A stretch of DNA of 64,000 nt from Arsenicicoccus dermatophilus (GCF_022568795.1 NZ_JAKZHU010000001.1:558001-622000), one strand, 5' to 3'; positions 38,510 to 47,180 are shown, numbered from the stretch's first letter. Program-made: numbers and translations. The notes: generated by a model not told the origin, from the sequence alone.

Positions 38510-38715
38510 CGCTGCGTCCCCACCCGCGCCAGCCCGCGTCCCTCCCTCGCGCGCCAGTAGGGGCAAGTGGCGGCGAACGCATGGCGTGTCGCGGCCACTC
38601 GTGGCATCTCGGCGGCTGGCGAGTGGTGCATCACGGGTTCGTGCCGGGCAGCGGGCGGAGGCTAGGATCAACGGCACGTATGACGGGACCCCGCCCGAGC
38701 GGCGCCCCGTCACCC

Positions 38716-38788
38716 GCTGGAGTGGCGCAATCGGTAGCGCACCTGTCTTGTAAACAGGTGGTTGAGGGTTCGAGTCCCTTCTCCAGCT
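38716..38788 (+). tRNA. tRNA-Thr, anticodon TGT
   Basis: 73 bases fold as a cloverleaf. The acceptor stem is GCTGGAG (38716-38722) with CTCCAGC (38781-38787) and discriminator T. The anticodon loop is CTTGTAA with TGT at 38749-38751, and the T-arm contains GGTTCGAGTCC. CCA is not encoded. A TAGGAT about 50 bases upstream may be its -10. The 3' half is the attachment site of the integrative element that follows. Confidence 0.95.
38753..38774 (+). repeat. attL core in tRNA-Thr
   Basis: 22 bases from the anticodon loop to the T-loop of tRNA-Thr (begins AACAGGTGGTTGA) recur at 50462-50483 with one mismatch (A to C at position 13). Confidence 0.85.
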
Positions 38789-38808
38789 CTGTGAACTGCG
38801 GGTTCATC

Positions 38809-40029
38809 TCAGCGGCCGATGCCGGGACGACGTGATCCATCGTTTTGCCCATCTTTTTGCGGTGGAGTGGGGGTGGAGGGGTCGATCGCCTGGAGTGCGG
38901 CGACCACGCGGGGGTCGACGGTCCGGCGGCCGAGGTAGACGTCCTGGGTCATGGAGATGCGCGAGTGGCCGAGCTGGTCGGCAATCGCGCGTGCGGACAG
39001 GCCCGAGCCGTCGAGGATGCTGGCGGTGGTCTTGCGCCAGGAGTGACTGGTGACCCAGTCGAGGCCGGCCTTATTGCGGGCGGCCTGGATCCAGCGGCTG
39101 ACGTTGCGGGGGTCGCGGTAGCCGCCGTCGAGCGTTCCAAAGACGGGTTCATGTGGGCTGACGCCGATTGCATGCCGCCGGCGGAGGATGTCCGTGCACC
39201 ACTCAGGCAACACGAGGGGCCGTTGGCTGGCGTCGGACTTCGTGTCCTTACGGATGAGGCCCTGACCCTTGACGCGGATGATCGTCGACGTGACGTCGAT
39301 GAGGCCGCGGTCGAGATCGACCTCGCTCCACAGCAGCCCTAGGGTCTCGCCGATTCGTAGGCCGGTCGCGAGCATGAAGGCGGACATATCGACGATGTCG
39401 CGTCGGATGGCCTGCGGGTCGTTCTCCAGAGCGGCGAACCATGTGGCGCGCTCCTCCTCCGTGAGGGCGCGGGGTGGCTTCTTGGGCGTGGACCGAAGGC
39501 GCTGCACATCGCGCGTCGGGTTGCTCGGCGCCGCACCCTCGCGGACCGCTCGACCCATGGCGCCGGAGATGATCGCGCGCGCCGTCCTGGCGGTGCCGTA
39601 GCCGACCCGCTCATGCAGGTCGCGCAGGAAGCGGTCGACGACGGGCGTCGTGACCTGGTTGATCCGCAGTGCGCCGAGGCCGGGGGAGACGTGCGACTCC
39701 CACTGGAAGCGGTAGGTCTGGGTGGTACCGGGCGACCGCTCGCCGATGCGGACGAGCTGCTCGAGGTCGCTGAGCCACAGCGTGATGGCGGTGTCGAGTG
39801 TGTCGCGTGGCGTGAGGACGGCGTGCTGGCGCGACTGCAGCTCGGTCAGCGACTCGGTGAGCAGCGTAAGGGCCTGGTGCTTGGTGGGAGCGGATCGCTC
39901 GACGAGGCGTACGCGGCCGTCGTAGTCGCGGAAGCGGACACGGCAGCGGTATCCGGTGCCGCGGGCGAGCTTCACGCGCGTGGTGGTGATGTCGCCCCAC
40001 TCGCCGGGCTCCAGTGCTTGGCGGGCCAT
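38809..40029 (-). CDS. Tyrosine recombinase (integrase)
   Basis: 406 residues. The N-terminal AP2/SAM-like binding domains (GYRCRVRFRDYDGRVRLVER and SPGTTQTYRFQWESHVSPGL) precede the catalytic domain. Catalytic residues seen: Arg in LATGLRIGETLGLLW, Lys in RKDTKSDASQRPL, His-x-x-Arg in SHSWRKTTAS, His in LGHSRISM and Tyr in QDVYLGRR. The 3' end of the gene encodes the repeated KDGQNDG over the arm-type sites at 38837-38860. It is the typical placement beside the tRNA att site. Confidence 0.95.
   Translation of the reverse strand: MARQALEPGEWGDITTTRVKLARGTGYRCRVRFRDYDGRVRLVERSAPTKHQALTLLTESLTELQSRQHAVLTPRDTLDTAITLWLSDLEQLVRIGERSPGTTQTYRFQWESHVSPGLGALRINQVTTPVVDRFLRDLHERVGYGTARTARAIISGAMGRAVREGAAPSNPTRDVQRLRSTPKKPPRALTEEERATWFAALENDPQAIRRDIVDMSAFMLATGLRIGETLGLLWSEVDLDRGLIDVTSTIIRVKGQGLIRKDTKSDASQRPLVLPEWCTDILRRRHAIGVSPHEPVFGTLDGGYRDPRNVSRWIQAARNKAGLDWVTSHSWRKTTASILDGSGLSARAIADQLGHSRISMTQDVYLGRRTVDPRVVAALQAIDPSTPTPPQKDGQNDGSRRPGIGR
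38837..38860 (+). repeat. Left arm-type sites: two tandem 12-mers
   Basis: CCATCGTTTTGC (38837-38848) and CCATCTTTTTGC (38849-38860) in tandem inside the 3' end of the integrase gene, 63 bases from the att core. The second recurs exactly near the other end of the element (50325). Confidence 0.65.
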
Positions 40030-40032
40030 CGG

Positions 40033-40218
40033 TCAGGCCGCCTGCTGCTCGAGCCAGGCCATGATGTCGCTCTGGCGGAACCGCAGGTGACGGCCGACCT
40101 TGATGCCCTGGGGGCCGGCGTGCTTCCAGCGCCAGTCGTAGACGGTCTGCAGGGGGACGCCGAGGTAGTCGGCGAGGTCCTTGGCGGTCCACAGCGGGTC
40201 GATGCGGTGCGAGTTCAT
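40033..40218 (-). CDS. AlpA/Xis-like excisionase
   Basis: 61 residues forming a winged helix: PLWTAKDLADYLGVPLQTVY, then GIKVGRHLRFRQSDIMAWLE, the usual MerR/AlpA-like excisionase. I take ATG 40218, preceded by AAAGGG; the open frame continues upstream without need. It lies just before the integrase on the same strand and presumably directs excision. Confidence 0.85.
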   Translation of the reverse strand: MNSHRIDPLWTAKDLADYLGVPLQTVYDWRWKHAGPQGIKVGRHLRFRQSDIMAWLEQQAA

Positions 40219-40441
40219 GACGTGCCCTTTCGAGACGATGAGCGGTGACGGCGAAAAGTTGCCGTCACTCACCCATCGCTCGCAGAGCGCCGAAGCGGAC
40301 ACGAGATGGCCGTCTGGGCCCAAGTTCCACTCGAATGATGCATGTACGAGTCGGTTAGTCACGGGTCATGAGCAAGGAGATAGGGGGTCTGTCGGTACCT
40401 GCCTCTAGCCTGTGTATCCCTCAACACAGAAAGGCGACACC

Positions 40442-40738
40442 ATGACGAACTATCACGTCACTCCGCGCGACGACGGCTGGGCTGCGCACAAGGAAGGAGC
40501 CCAGCGGGCTTCGTCATTGCACCGAACGCAGGCCGAGGCCATTGACGCTGCACGCTCGTACGCATCCAGCCAGGGTGGGGGCGAGCTGAACATCCATGGA
40601 CGAGACGGCGGGATCCGCGCCAAGGACACGATCGCCCCGGCGCGGGATCCGCGATCGAGCAAGGGGGTCAAGTCCCGTGGGGTGGTGTTGTTTCAGGTGG
40701 TGATGGCGGTTGGGATGTTCTCGGTGGTGAGCGTGTAG
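40442..40738 (+). CDS. DUF2188 protein with IS-derived C-terminus
   Basis: The first 75 residues are a standard DUF2188: YHVTPRDDGWAAHKEGAQRA, ASSLHRTQAEAIDAARSYAS and GGGELNIHGRDGGIRAKDT. Family members end soon after DPRSSKG. Here the frame runs on into the IS256 end (from about 40672), adding SRGVVLFQVVMAVGMFSVVSV. The function of DUF2188 is unknown; it is frequent in mobile and stress loci. Confidence 0.75.
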   Translation: MTNYHVTPRDDGWAAHKEGAQRASSLHRTQAEAIDAARSYASSQGGGELNIHGRDGGIRAKDTIAPARDPRSSKGVKSRGVVLFQVVMAVGMFSVVSV

Positions 40739-42061
40739 AGCAGTCGTCGCATGCTGGTGTCTGACAGGTAGCGGCGTTCGCCGTACTGCCATTCCTCGTG
40801 CTGCTCGAGGAGGACGGCGCCGACGAGGCGGGTGACGCTGTCGCGGTTGGGGAAGACCTGGACGACGTCGGCGCGGCGTTTGATCTCGCCGTTGCAGCGT
40901 TCGACGGGGTTGTTCGACCAGATCTTCTTCCAGTGCTCGGTGGGGAACGCGGCGAACGCGGTCAGGTCGGCCTCGGCGTCGGCGAGCATGGCCGCGAGCT
41001 GGGGGAAGGAGGCCTGCAGGGACGCGGTGACCTGGTGATAGGTCTCCCGGACGGCCTCGGGGCTGGTCTGGGCGAAGATCGTGCTGACCAGGGCGTTAAC
41101 AGGCTTGGACCGGGCGGACCCGAGGACCTGGGTGATGTTGCGGGCGAAGTGGACCCGGCAGCGTTGCCACGCGGCGCCGGGCAGCACGGCCTTGACCGCG
41201 GCCTTCAGCCCGGCGTGGGCGTCGCTGATGACCAGGGCCACGCCCTGGGGGTGGGCCGGTGTGGAGGGCGTCAGGCCGCGGGTGCGCAGGGATCGTAGGA
41301 ACTCGGTCCAGAAGTCGGTGGACTCGCTGTCGCCGATGGCCATGCCGAGGATCTCGCGGCGCCCGGCGGCGGAGACCGCGATCGCGGTGACCACGGCCTG
41401 GGAGACGACCCGGCCGCCGTGACGGACGTCCAGATAGGTCGCGTCGAGGTACAGGTACGGGAACCACGTGTGGTCCAGGGACCGGGTCAGGAAGGCGTGG
41501 ACGGAGTCGTCGATGTCGGCGCAGATCCGGGACACGGTCGACCTGCTGATGCCGGTGTCGTTGCCCAGGGCCTTGACCAGGTCGTCGACCTTACGGGTGG
41601 AGACCCCGTCGATCCATGCGGTGCAGATCACGGCGTACAGGGCCTTGTCGACGCGTCGGCGTGGGTGCAGCAGGGAGGGGAAGAACGAGCCCTCGCGCAG
41701 CTTGGGGATGGCCAGGGTCAGCTCCCCGGCCGGGGTCGCCACGGTCTTGGGGCGGGTGCCGTTGCGGCGGGTCGTGCGATCTGGGGTCCGCTCGTAGCGG
41801 CCGGCGCCGATCTTGGCGGTAGCCTCGGCGTCGACGAGGTCTTGCAACCCGGCCTGCAGCAGCCGGCGGAACACGTCGTCGCGGGCCAGGTCAGGATCGG
41901 CGAGGAGTTCACCGACGAGCGCGGACAGGGCAGACTGGGGACGGGTCATCGCGGGTCCTTGGAGTTCTTGGCGGAATCCTGGAAGTACCCGCGATGACCC
42001 CCCTGAACAGCAGCAGCACCATCGCGGCGACCAGCGCGGGAATGCCACCACGCTATGGGAC
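40672..42061 (-). mobile_element. IS256-family insertion sequence
   Basis: About 1,390 bp. The ends show imperfect inverted repeats starting GTCCCGTGGGGTGGTG (40672) and GTCCCATAGCGTGGTG (inward from 42061). No 8-9-bp target duplication is found, which suggests deletion or rearrangement beside it. Encodes one transposase. Confidence 0.8.
40693..41949 (-). CDS. IS256-family transposase
   Basis: 418-residue DDE transposase of the MULE/IS256 type: YLYLDATYLDVRHGGRVVSQ (first Asp), ALVISDAHAGLKAAVKAVLP (second Asp), HWKKIWSNNPVERCNGEIKR (Glu) and the C/H motif WQRCRVHFARNI. ATG 41949 gives the normal length. It appears intact. Confidence 0.93.
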   Translation of the reverse strand: MTRPQSALSALVGELLADPDLARDDVFRRLLQAGLQDLVDAEATAKIGAGRYERTPDRTTRRNGTRPKTVATPAGELTLAIPKLREGSFFPSLLHPRRRVDKALYAVICTAWIDGVSTRKVDDLVKALGNDTGISRSTVSRICADIDDSVHAFLTRSLDHTWFPYLYLDATYLDVRHGGRVVSQAVVTAIAVSAAGRREILGMAIGDSESTDFWTEFLRSLRTRGLTPSTPAHPQGVALVISDAHAGLKAAVKAVLPGAAWQRCRVHFARNITQVLGSARSKPVNALVSTIFAQTSPEAVRETYHQVTASLQASFPQLAAMLADAEADLTAFAAFPTEHWKKIWSNNPVERCNGEIKRRADVVQVFPNRDSVTRLVGAVLLEQHEEWQYGERRYLSDTSMRRLLYTLTTENIPTAITT

Positions 42062-42383
42062 GCACCCTCCCCACCTGTGGTGACGGCGTCGTCGGGGGCC
42101 ATACGGTGATCCTCCCGGCGGCCTCGCGGACCGTCAAGTTTCGTCCCAACGAAACAATCGTCTCCAAATGCAAGAGGTGTGTCGGAATCGGGGAAGTTCT
42201 CGTGAGGCCAGCGCTGGGGTCGGGGAAATTGCGGGAGCAGTGGTGATGACAGGGCTGGAGTGGTGCGGTGGGTCGTGGGGATGCGCGAACGGGTGACGTC
42301 GCTCAGGCGCTTGGCTGAGGCAGGCCGAGGCTAGCTAACGTCGTGCGGACAAGGGGGAGTGCGGGGCGAGTAGGAGGGGCTGC
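42062..42383. other. Gap with a palindromic operator candidate and a cut ORF start
   Basis: 322 bases. GTTTCGT (42138-42144) and ACGAAAC (42149-42155) form an inverted repeat. On the minus strand an ATG at 42173 opens a frame (MHLETIVSLGRNLTVREAAG...) that runs into the IS256 after 37 codons and may be a truncated gene. Nothing else is seen. Confidence 0.45.
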
Positions 42384-42944
42384 ATGACGATCGGGAAGTT
42401 CTCGGCGGCGGCGCGAGAGGCGCTGGTGACCGCGTCGTCGCTGACGTGCGTCGACGTCGTCCAGGCGGCGCAGCCGGGGTTGTACGCCGTGCATGCGACG
42501 GTTGCCGCGCGACGCCAGCTCGGCATCGACGCCGACGCACCCCTGGTCTACCTCGGCAAGTCAGAGTCGAGCGTGCTGACGCGCGACGTGGGCTCTCACT
42601 TCGCGACAGGCCGCACCGGCCAGTCGACCCTGCGGCGCAGCCTCGCCGCGTTGCTGGCGGAGGACCTCGGGCTGGTGCCGGTGCCCCGGGGCGCGGGCAA
42701 GAATGCCGCGACGAACTACGCGCTGGCGCCCGATGGCGACGCCGCGTTGACGGAGTGGATGCGCGAGCACCTCACCCTCGCCATATGGCCCAAGCCTGTG
42801 GGCTGCCCACCGCTTGCTGAGGTAGAGCGGGAACTTCTGCGCGAGCTGGAGCCGGCCCTGAACCTCACCCACGTACCCCGGCCCTGGCGGGAGCTCAAGT
42901 CAGCGCGAGCGGCCATGGCCGCCCGGGCAAGGAAGGGATCCTGA
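42384..42944 (+). CDS. GIY-YIG-like nuclease family protein
   Basis: 186 residues. PGLYAVHATVAARRQLG and APLVYLGKSESSVLTRDVGS correspond to the GIY and YIG strands; HFATGRTGQSTLRRSLAALL continues the fold; the catalytic Glu may be in ELEPALNLTH near the end. Restriction, repair or mobile-element functions are possible. Its stop overlaps the start of a truncated ORF that meets the IS3 end. Confidence 0.7.
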   Translation: MTIGKFSAAAREALVTASSLTCVDVVQAAQPGLYAVHATVAARRQLGIDADAPLVYLGKSESSVLTRDVGSHFATGRTGQSTLRRSLAALLAEDLGLVPVPRGAGKNAATNYALAPDGDAALTEWMREHLTLAIWPKPVGCPPLAEVERELLRELEPALNLTHVPRPWRELKSARAAMAARARKGS

Positions 42945-43026
42945 TGACCGCAGACGAGACCGTGTGGCTGCCCGACGGAGGCGCTGCGGCGCGCGCCGTG
43001 GCAATCACCCTCCAAGGGGACTGCTG
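42943..43026 (+). pseudogene. 5' remnant of a gene cut by the IS3 element
   Basis: ATG 42943 overlaps the stop of the GIY-YIG gene (coupled start). The frame reads MTADETVWLPDGGAAARAVA and hits a stop just inside the IS3 left end. The rest of the gene is not found on the other side of the IS. Confidence 0.5.
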
Positions 43027-43084
43027 AAGATTTGGTTGACAGTCGACTTGTGGGGCCTTCGGGCCCTGCTGGAAGGATGTCAGC

Positions 43085-43384
43085 ATGCCTGCACCACACC
43101 CCAAGGAGTTCCGTGACGACGTGATCGCGGTCGCGCGTCGGGGCGAGGCGCCGATCGCTCAGATTGCGAAGGACTTCGGGATCAGCGAGTCATGTCTACG
43201 CCAGTGGCTTGCGAAGGCCTACGTGGAGGCCGGTGTCCGTCCCGGTACGACCGCGGCGGAGAACGCTGAGCTGAAGGAAGCTCGCCGCAAGATCCGCCTG
43301 CTGGAGCAGGAGAACGAGGTCCTGCGCCGCGCGGCCGCGTACCTGTCACAGGCGAACCTGAGGCTGGGCCAGTCCCCAAAATGA
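43085..43384 (+). CDS. IS3 transposase OrfA
   Basis: 99 residues: helix-turn-helix EAPIAQIAKDFGISESCLRQ and a leucine zipper (ELKEARRKIRLLEQENEVLR). Its stop overlaps the orfB ATG (ATGA at 43381). Confidence 0.92.
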   Translation: MPAPHPKEFRDDVIAVARRGEAPIAQIAKDFGISESCLRQWLAKAYVEAGVRPGTTAAENAELKEARRKIRLLEQENEVLRRAAAYLSQANLRLGQSPK

Positions 43385-43974
43385 TGTTCCCGCTGGTCAC
43401 CGACCTCGCCGCCGATGGCGTCCCGGTCGCGGTGTCCTGCGGGGTGCTGAAGTTCTCCCGCCAGGCCTACTACGCCTGGCTCGCGGACCCGGTCAGTGAC
43501 AGGGACCTGGTCGACGCGTACGCGATCAACGCGGCCCTGGACGTCCACGCCGATGACCCGGGGCTCGGGTACCGGTTCATCGCCGACGAGCTCGCCGCGG
43601 CCGGCCACCAGGTGTCCGAGCGACGGGTGTGGCGCCTGTGCAGCCAGGCGCGCATCACCAGCGCGCACTCGCGCAAGCGAGGCCGGGCGGCTCGTCCGGG
43701 ACCACCGGTCCATGACGACCTGGTCGAGCGTGACTTCACTGCGGACGCCCCGAACCGGTTGTGGCTCACCGATATCACTGAGCACCCCACCGGCGAGGGG
43801 AAGCTGTACCTGTGCGCGGTCAAGGACGTGTGGTCACGCCGGATCGTCGGGTACTCGATCAGCGACCGCATGACCACCAGCCTCGCTGTGGACGCCCTGA
43901 CCATGGCGGTCACGCGCAGGGGCGGCACTCGTGCCGTGACCGGCTGCACCATCCACTCGGACCGCGGCAGCCAG

Positions 43975-45473
43975 GGCGGATTCAACTGGTCGTCGCAACA
44001 CCCTGAGCAGGAGGGTGGTGCGGGTCGTGGCGACCGGGCATTGGAGCATGAGGACCGGCGATGTGCCCGAGGGGGTGCGTCGGCAGTGGCGTGCTGATCG
44101 GGCGTTGCGGCCGCCGATGCGTTCCCCGGGCCGTCCGCAGCCGTCGCGGGCGGTGCAGCGGGAGTTCTGGCGGGTGATCGCGACGGGGGTCACGACCGCG
44201 CAGGCCGCGTTGGTGGTGGGCGTGTCCGTGCCGGTGGGGATGCGGTGGTTTCGTCACGCTGGGGGGATGCCACCGCTGAGTCTTGGTGCCCCGTCCGGGC
44301 GGTATCTGTCGTTCGAGGAACGTGAGGAGATCGCGATCCTGCGTGCCCAGGGGGCGGGGGTGCGCTCGATCGCCCGACAGCTTCAGCGCGACCCGGGCAC
44401 GATCAGTCGTGAGCTGCGCCGCAACGCCGTTACCCGTGGTCATCGGTTGGAGTACCGGGCTGTCGTGGCGCAGTGGAAGGCTCAGGAAGCGGCCAAGCGG
44501 CCGAAGGTCGCGAAGATGGTCACGAACCCGCGGCTGCGCGCCTACGTCCAGGACCGGCTCGCCGGGCAGGTCTGCCACCCGGACGGCACGGTCGTGGCCG
44601 GCCCGGACGCCGGCGAGTGGAAAGGGTTGAACAAGCCCCGACGCGCTGACCGGCGCTGGTCGAGGGCGTGGAGCCCCGAGCAGATCAGCCAACGGTTGTC
44701 GATCGACTTCCCCGATGATGAAGGCATGCGCATCAGCCACGAGGCGATCTACCAGGCGTTGTACATCGAGGGTCGTGGCGCGCTCAGACGCGAGCTGGTG
44801 GCCTGCCTGCGTACCGGCCGAGCGCTGCGTCACCCGCGCGAGCGGTCCCGGAACAAGGCCCAGGGACACGTCACCCCCGACGTCGTCCTCAGCCAGCGGC
44901 CGCCTGAGGCCGCCGACCGGGCCGTGCCGGGGCACTGGGAAGGCGACCTGATCATCGGGACGGGCCGCTCGGCGATCGGGACGCTGGTCGAGCGGCACAG
45001 TCGCGCCACGATCCTGGTCCACCTACCCCGGCTGGAAGGGTGGGGCGAGCAGCCCCCGGCCAAGAACGGCACCTCACTGGGCGGGTACGGCGCCGTCGCG
45101 ATGAACCAGGCCCTCACGGCCGCGATCAGCGACCTGCCGCAGCAGCTGCGCACGACGATCACCTGGGACCGCGGCAAGGAGCTGTCCGGGCACGCCGCGT
45201 TCACGATGGCGACCGGCACCCGGGTGTTCTTCGCCGACCCACACTCGCCCTGGCAGCGGCCCACGAACGAGAACACCAACGGGCTGCTGCGCCAGTACTT
45301 CCCCAAGGGCACCGACCTGTCCCGCTGGACCGCGACCGACCTACAGGCCATCGCGTACACCCTGAACAACCGGCCCCGCAAGGTCCTCGGATGGAAGACA
45401 CCCGCAGAAGTGCTCGGCGAGCACTTACGATCGCTGGAACAAGCCGGTGTTGCATCGACCGGTTGAACCCGCC
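43975..45473 (+). mobile_element. IS30-family insertion sequence
   Basis: 1,499 bp with inverted ends of about 28 bp (GGCGGATTCAAC at the left, GGCGGGTTCAAC inward from the right). The target CAG is duplicated (43972-43974, 45474-45476). It sits inside IS3 orfB. Confidence 0.93.
44015..45466 (+). CDS. IS30-family transposase
   Basis: 483 residues. N-terminal helix-turn-helix parts (SFEEREEIAILRAQGAGVRS, LQRDPGTISRELRRN) and the DDE core with GHWEGDLIIGTGRSAIGTLV, ITWDRGKELSGHAAF and SPWQRPTNENTNGLLRQYFP. Intact from GTG 44015. Confidence 0.94.
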   Translation: MVRVVATGHWSMRTGDVPEGVRRQWRADRALRPPMRSPGRPQPSRAVQREFWRVIATGVTTAQAALVVGVSVPVGMRWFRHAGGMPPLSLGAPSGRYLSFEEREEIAILRAQGAGVRSIARQLQRDPGTISRELRRNAVTRGHRLEYRAVVAQWKAQEAAKRPKVAKMVTNPRLRAYVQDRLAGQVCHPDGTVVAGPDAGEWKGLNKPRRADRRWSRAWSPEQISQRLSIDFPDDEGMRISHEAIYQALYIEGRGALRRELVACLRTGRALRHPRERSRNKAQGHVTPDVVLSQRPPEAADRAVPGHWEGDLIIGTGRSAIGTLVERHSRATILVHLPRLEGWGEQPPAKNGTSLGGYGAVAMNQALTAAISDLPQQLRTTITWDRGKELSGHAAFTMATGTRVFFADPHSPWQRPTNENTNGLLRQYFPKGTDLSRWTATDLQAIAYTLNNRPRKVLGWKTPAEVLGEHLRSLEQAGVASTG

Positions 45474-45745
45474 CAGTTTCGTGCCCGCACCTACGTGTCC
45501 GCGCTGACAGCGCACGGCCTGACCGGGTCGATGGGGCGGGTCGGGACGAGCGCGGACAACGCCGCCATGGAGTCGTTCTTCGCCCTGCTGCAGAAGAACG
45601 TCCTCAACCAGCAGCGGTGGGCTACCCGTGACCAGCTACGCCTGGCCATCGTCACCTGGATCGAGAAGACCTACCACCGCCGACGCCGGCAGCGAGCCCT
45701 CGGCAAGTTCACCCCCATCGAGTTTGAGACCATCAACCAGACCGC

Positions 45746-46045
45746 TCACGCGGCCTGAAACACCACACCACCACCGTCAACCAGAACGACAGCAGTCCCG
45801 GTGAACGGGCGGATGAGGGTGGCAACGTATTTGAGACGTTCTTCGTCGACGCCCTCCAGCTCGTGGATGAACGCTGAGGTCCCGTCGCTGCGCATGCGGA
45901 GTGCGATTCGCATGCCCATCGATATGGCGGCCTCGGCTTGTGCCAGGTGGGACCCGAGAACCTTTCTGGTGCGCTCATCGGCAAGCACGATCCGGCGCGC
46001 GTGGCCGTCGTCCGTGTCGGGGAGGGGTTGGGTCTTGCGTGCCAT
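45746..46045 (-). pseudogene. Hypothetical gene truncated by IS3
   Basis: From ATG 46045 the frame gives MARKTQPLPDTDDGHARRIV and a helical domain to about ATLIRPFTGT. It then runs into the IS3 end, which supplies the last 15 residues. I do not recognise the family. The XRE gene lies 67 bases upstream on the same strand and may form an operon with it. Confidence 0.55.
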
Positions 46046-46111
46046 CGTTGACCTACTCGGATAGGGCGCCGGCGGCGATGGCCGTCGCAGACGACGTGTG
46101 GCTGGTCGCTG

Positions 46112-46408
46112 TCAGGTGAGGCTCGGCGAGATGACGCCTCCCCGGGCGTCGGTGGTGGCGTCGAGGAGTTCGGAGGCGGATGTCTCGAGCACGACGGCGA
46201 GATCGTCCAAGCGCTCGAACAGGACACCGCGTCGGCCGTGCTCCAGCTCGATGAGCTGGTTGCGGCTGAGCCCCGACTCCAGGGCCAGGGCCTCCTGGGT
46301 CAGCCCCAGCTCCTGACGGCGACGCCGCACATTCGCGCCCACCCGGATGCGCGCCTGTGCCCATCGCCGCTGGCGCTCTGGGTCGGCATCGTTTCGTCTC
46401 GCGGGCAC
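46112..46408 (-). CDS. XRE-family regulator of the element
   Basis: 98 residues with a classical helix-turn-helix: VGANVRRRRQELGLTQEALA, LESGLSRNQLIELEHGRRGV. It is divergent from the zinc-ribbon gene. A 14-bp palindrome over the start of that gene (46460-46473) is a likely operator, so it may be the element's repressor. Confidence 0.85.
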   Translation of the reverse strand: MPARRNDADPERQRRWAQARIRVGANVRRRRQELGLTQEALALESGLSRNQLIELEHGRRGVLFERLDDLAVVLETSASELLDATTDARGGVISPSLT

Positions 46409-46459
46409 CCAACGATGTCACGGTAACTGGGCTCAGAAGTCTGCCCCACTAGTAGTGCA

Positions 46460-46473
46460 TCATGAATTCATGA
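46460..46473. promoter_or_regulatory. Perfect palindrome over the zinc-ribbon start codon
   Basis: TCATGAATTCATGA, a full 14-bp palindrome, contains the ATG (46470-46472). It lies in the divergent region of the XRE gene. A bound repressor would block initiation. Confidence 0.5.
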
Positions 46474-46982
46474 GCGATGGTCCTCCGTCAGGGGCGGTGC
46501 GATTCGGGATCAAGGCCCGCTTCTCGGGTGTCTGCAGTCTGTGCGGCGAGCCGATCGAGGTGGGCGAGCGCATCTACCGGCTACCGAAGAAGAGGGCCGG
46601 CGCCGCCAGCGGGTGGGTCTGCGTTGCATGCCGCTTCCCTGATCCGGATCGCGTCGTGGATCTCGAGTTCGTCATCCGCAAGGTTGAGCACCGGCACGTG
46701 CGTGGGCCCTGTTACACGCCACGCATGGCCGAAGTCGACGTCATCGTGGATGCCTTCGACCGCGCTGGGCTGCTGACGACCGACGAACTGGTGCTGGGCG
46801 AGACGTTCGCGCAAGCGCGGATCAGCCGGCAATGCCCGGCCCTCGGACGCGCCAAGATGGCGACGCTGCTCGCTGTGCTCCGCCGTGCTGGCAGTAAGCC
46901 TGAGCGCGAGGCCGAGTGGGGGCTCAAGGCGGATCCCTGGCCTAGGCATGGGCTCTGTGCTGATTGGGAGCCGCCGCTGTAG
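46470..46982 (+). CDS. Zinc-ribbon protein of unknown function
   Basis: 170 residues. SGVCSLCGEPIEVGERIYRL and SGWVCVACRF supply two CxxC pairs, a small zinc ribbon. The rest (VDVIVDAFDRAGLLTTDELV, ISRQCPALGRAKMATLLAVL) is helical and not recognised. No ribosome-binding site is visible. The stop codon TAG (46980-46982) lies inside the first of three tandem 30-bp repeats. Confidence 0.7.
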   Translation: MSDGPPSGAVRFGIKARFSGVCSLCGEPIEVGERIYRLPKKRAGAASGWVCVACRFPDPDRVVDLEFVIRKVEHRHVRGPCYTPRMAEVDVIVDAFDRAGLLTTDELVLGETFAQARISRQCPALGRAKMATLLAVLRRAGSKPEREAEWGLKADPWPRHGLCADWEPPL

Positions 46983-47055
46983 AACCCGGCGGTTTGGGAG
47001 CCGCCGCTGTAGAACCCGGCGGTTTGGGAGCCGCCGCTGTAGAACCCGGCGGTCC
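46966..47055. repeat. Three tandem 30-bp repeats, each a hairpin
   Basis: Units at 46966, 46996 and 47026 begin GGGAGCCGCCGCTGTAGAAC and are identical apart from the last two bases of the third. Each has CCGCCG/CGGCGG arms around ten bases. They start in the 3' end of the zinc-ribbon gene and precede the DUF1016 gene. Confidence 0.95.
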
Positions 47056-47180
47056 CCGCCGCCACCGCGCCGATGGTGGCGCCACCTGCGGTCTTACCAT
47101 CCGAGTGCTCCTCGTGGAGGCCCACCGCTGGGCCGACGGCCGCTGAGGAGTGCGAGTGTGTCGAGGCCTAGGATCACGCC

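Larger units (their letters stand above)
43381..45758 (+). pseudogene. IS3 transposase OrfB, split by IS30
   Basis: The 5' part (43381-43974) has APNRLWLTDITEHPTG (first Asp) and TIHSDRGSQ (second Asp). The 3' part (45477-45758) has FRARTYVSALTAHGLTGSMG and NAAMESFFALLQKNVLNQQR (catalytic Glu). Removing the IS30 and one CAG copy rejoins GSQ-FRA in frame to 291 residues, so precise excision would restore it. Confidence 0.93.
43017..45799 (+). mobile_element. IS3-family element interrupted by IS30
   Basis: Inverted ends: GACTGCTG...TGGTTGAC at the left (43019 on) and the same words inward from about 45797. It carries orfA and an orfB split by the IS30 copy. No target duplication is seen and each flank holds a truncated gene. 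Confidence 0.85.

Noticed and set aside
45746-45760. Protein end FQAA as a natural C-terminus of the minus-strand ORF
   Set aside because: These codons come from the IS3 end, so the gene is truncated.
46966-47055. CRISPR array
   Set aside because: The 30-bp units abut one another with no spacers and no cas gene is near.
46712-47125. Minus-strand frame with TAGFYSGGSQ repeated three times
   Set aside because: It is antisense to the zinc-ribbon gene for most of its length, lacks a ribosome-binding site and the repeat follows from the 30-bp DNA repeat whose period is a multiple of three.
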